A stretch of 61,382 nt of DNA, taken from NCBI RefSeq assembly GCF_000003815.2, contig NC_049993.1, forward strand, positions 1,149,244 to 1,210,625, in the 5' to 3' direction. Both the position numbers and the translations under genes were made by a program. A model generated the notes under the pieces. It searched no databases. It saw nothing but the letters and a program-made list of their open reading frames with translations, and was not told the DNA's origin. Below, piece by piece: positions 60,260 through 61,382 of this stretch; the stretch's first letter is position 1, and each line of letters opens with the position of its first letter. The stretch comes from Branchiostoma floridae (lineage: Eukaryota > Chordata > Leptocardii > Amphioxiformes > Branchiostomatidae).

Positions 60260-60915
60260 GATGCTGAGTTCGTCAGCAGTGTTGACTGATGACGTCACAC
60301 ACATCCGCCCCACACATTCTCCAAGGCCGAGTTTGGATGTTTTGACAGAGAAAAATTGGCCTAATGCTAGCGGGTAATGTGAGTCGCCGTGGAGGCGCAA
60401 TGTTACACATGTTTTCGTTCAGGGTCAAGTTTCTGTGTTGCCCCTTGCAATTTGGCTAATCATCCCGGGTCCTCTGGGAGACAAATGACTGCCGTGGCCA
60501 GACTTCTGCCCCAGACTACGGTAATTCCTGCTCTTGTCTCGCAGTTTCTCGGCGCTGCCTGTGACAGGGAGTACCGGAGAGAACGCGTGCTCTCCCGCTC
60601 ACAAATACTGCCTCCAAGCGTTCTCACCGACCCGCAGTACTGTAGCATTAGAGCTGTGCACGCACAAACTCCGAGCTGGAAGTGTGTGTGTCCCAGTGGA
60701 CGGCTGGAGAGATGCTAGTCTGACGCCTCTTGTGCCTGAGGTAGAGAAACAGACGAGCCAGGTTCAAACTTTCCTGACACCGGAAACTGTAGCGAGCTCA
60801 GATCCTGGTCCATGACATATGACAGCGCCTCTACATGATGGCATTACAGGGCTGTCCCGGCAAACCGCTACTAACGTGTTCCCATACATACATCAGGACG
60901 CGAGCAGTCTGAATA
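60260..60915. other. Unique spacer
   Basis: Moderately GC-rich with several short frames but no recognised protein or RNA gene. Confidence 0.35.
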
Positions 60916-60916
60916 G

Positions 60917-60942
60917 TGTGTGTGTGTGTGTGTTTGTGTGCG

Positions 60943-61019
<77 letters not shown>

Positions 61020-61128
61020 TTGAGTGTGTGGTTGTGTGTGTGTGTGTCGTGACGGTGTGTCTGTGTCTGTGTGTGTCTGTGTCTATCTGTGTGTTTGTGC
61101 GTGCGTGCGTGTCTGTGTGTTTGTGCTG
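60917..61128 (+). repeat. (TG)n microsatellite downstream of DMRTA
   Basis: About 210 bp of TG with TTTG and CTGTG interruptions. Frames over it on both strands are artefacts. Confidence 0.97.
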
Positions 61129-61382
61129 CCGGATATTTGTGGTCAACATAACTTTAGAACCTGTTAATAAAGGGTTAATGCCCCGGCCCGAGGTGTATAT
61201 GGTGAGATAAACCCTGCTCAAGCCCAACAACCTGCCAATTAAATTTCGAGTCACCGGCAGATACGATCACTTTGCCTAGTAGAAATTGAGACTTCAATTG
61301 TACCGCTGCACTCCAGCGATACATAATGTATGCACGATTAAGCGGCTATAGTACTGCAGATTAAAAATTATCATTTCCATGT

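Overview
This is eukaryotic nuclear DNA from an animal. The genes are split by many canonical GT-AG introns, intergenic spacers are long, and the non-coding DNA is full of MITEs, SINEs, LINE relics, microsatellites and minisatellites. An invertebrate chordate such as amphioxus (Branchiostoma) is my best guess. It rests on the gene content, the repeat style and the minisatellites that copy intron-exon junctions; it is not proven by sequence comparison.

Four protein-coding genes, all on the + strand, are supported. (1) YTHDC1, the nuclear m6A reader, runs from before base 1 to about 20867. Nineteen exons can be placed. The first coding exon lies left of the window and the extreme C-terminus falls in a 100-N gap (20868-20967). 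(2) A small two-coding-exon gene at 26774-27891 encodes a 70-residue C18orf32/UPF0729 homologue; it is too short and split to show up as one open frame. (3) A DM-domain gene of the DMRT3/DMRT93B type lies at 31276-32873 (369 aa). (4) A DM-domain gene of the DMRTA (DMRT4/5) type lies at 51814-57517 (405 aa). The two DMRT genes have the same design: DM domain in exon 1, a phase-1 intron, then a DMA domain and a SAFSP motif in exon 2. They look like an old tandem pair.

Region by region: 1-20867 is YTHDC1, whose introns hold a LINE relic, two hAT-like MITE families, a Mutator-like MITE with a 9-bp target duplication and other foldback elements. 20968-26750 is 3' UTR or intergenic DNA with a tRNA-derived SINE. 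26752-27891 is the C18orf32 homologue with a minisatellite in its intron. 28000-31000 is repeat-bearing spacer. 31000-32900 is DMRT3-like. 33000-51500 is a gene-free spacer rich in LINE and SINE relics, ending in a (CA)n tract of about 480 bp. 51500-57650 is DMRTA. 57700-61382 is spacer with two MITE insertions, one of them nested, and a (TG)n tract.

The most unusual feature is in YTHDC1. Three separate tandem arrays each copy a splice junction of the gene: 13 copies of the acceptor and start of the first visible exon, 2 full copies (plus part of a third) of the RS-exon end with its donor, and 17 copies of the acceptor and start of the last exon. The gene encodes an RNA-binding splicing regulator, so a polymorphic or autoregulated splice-site array is a testable idea. 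I recall from memory that minisatellites spanning intron-exon junctions were described at the amphioxus Adh locus; three in one gene would still be notable.
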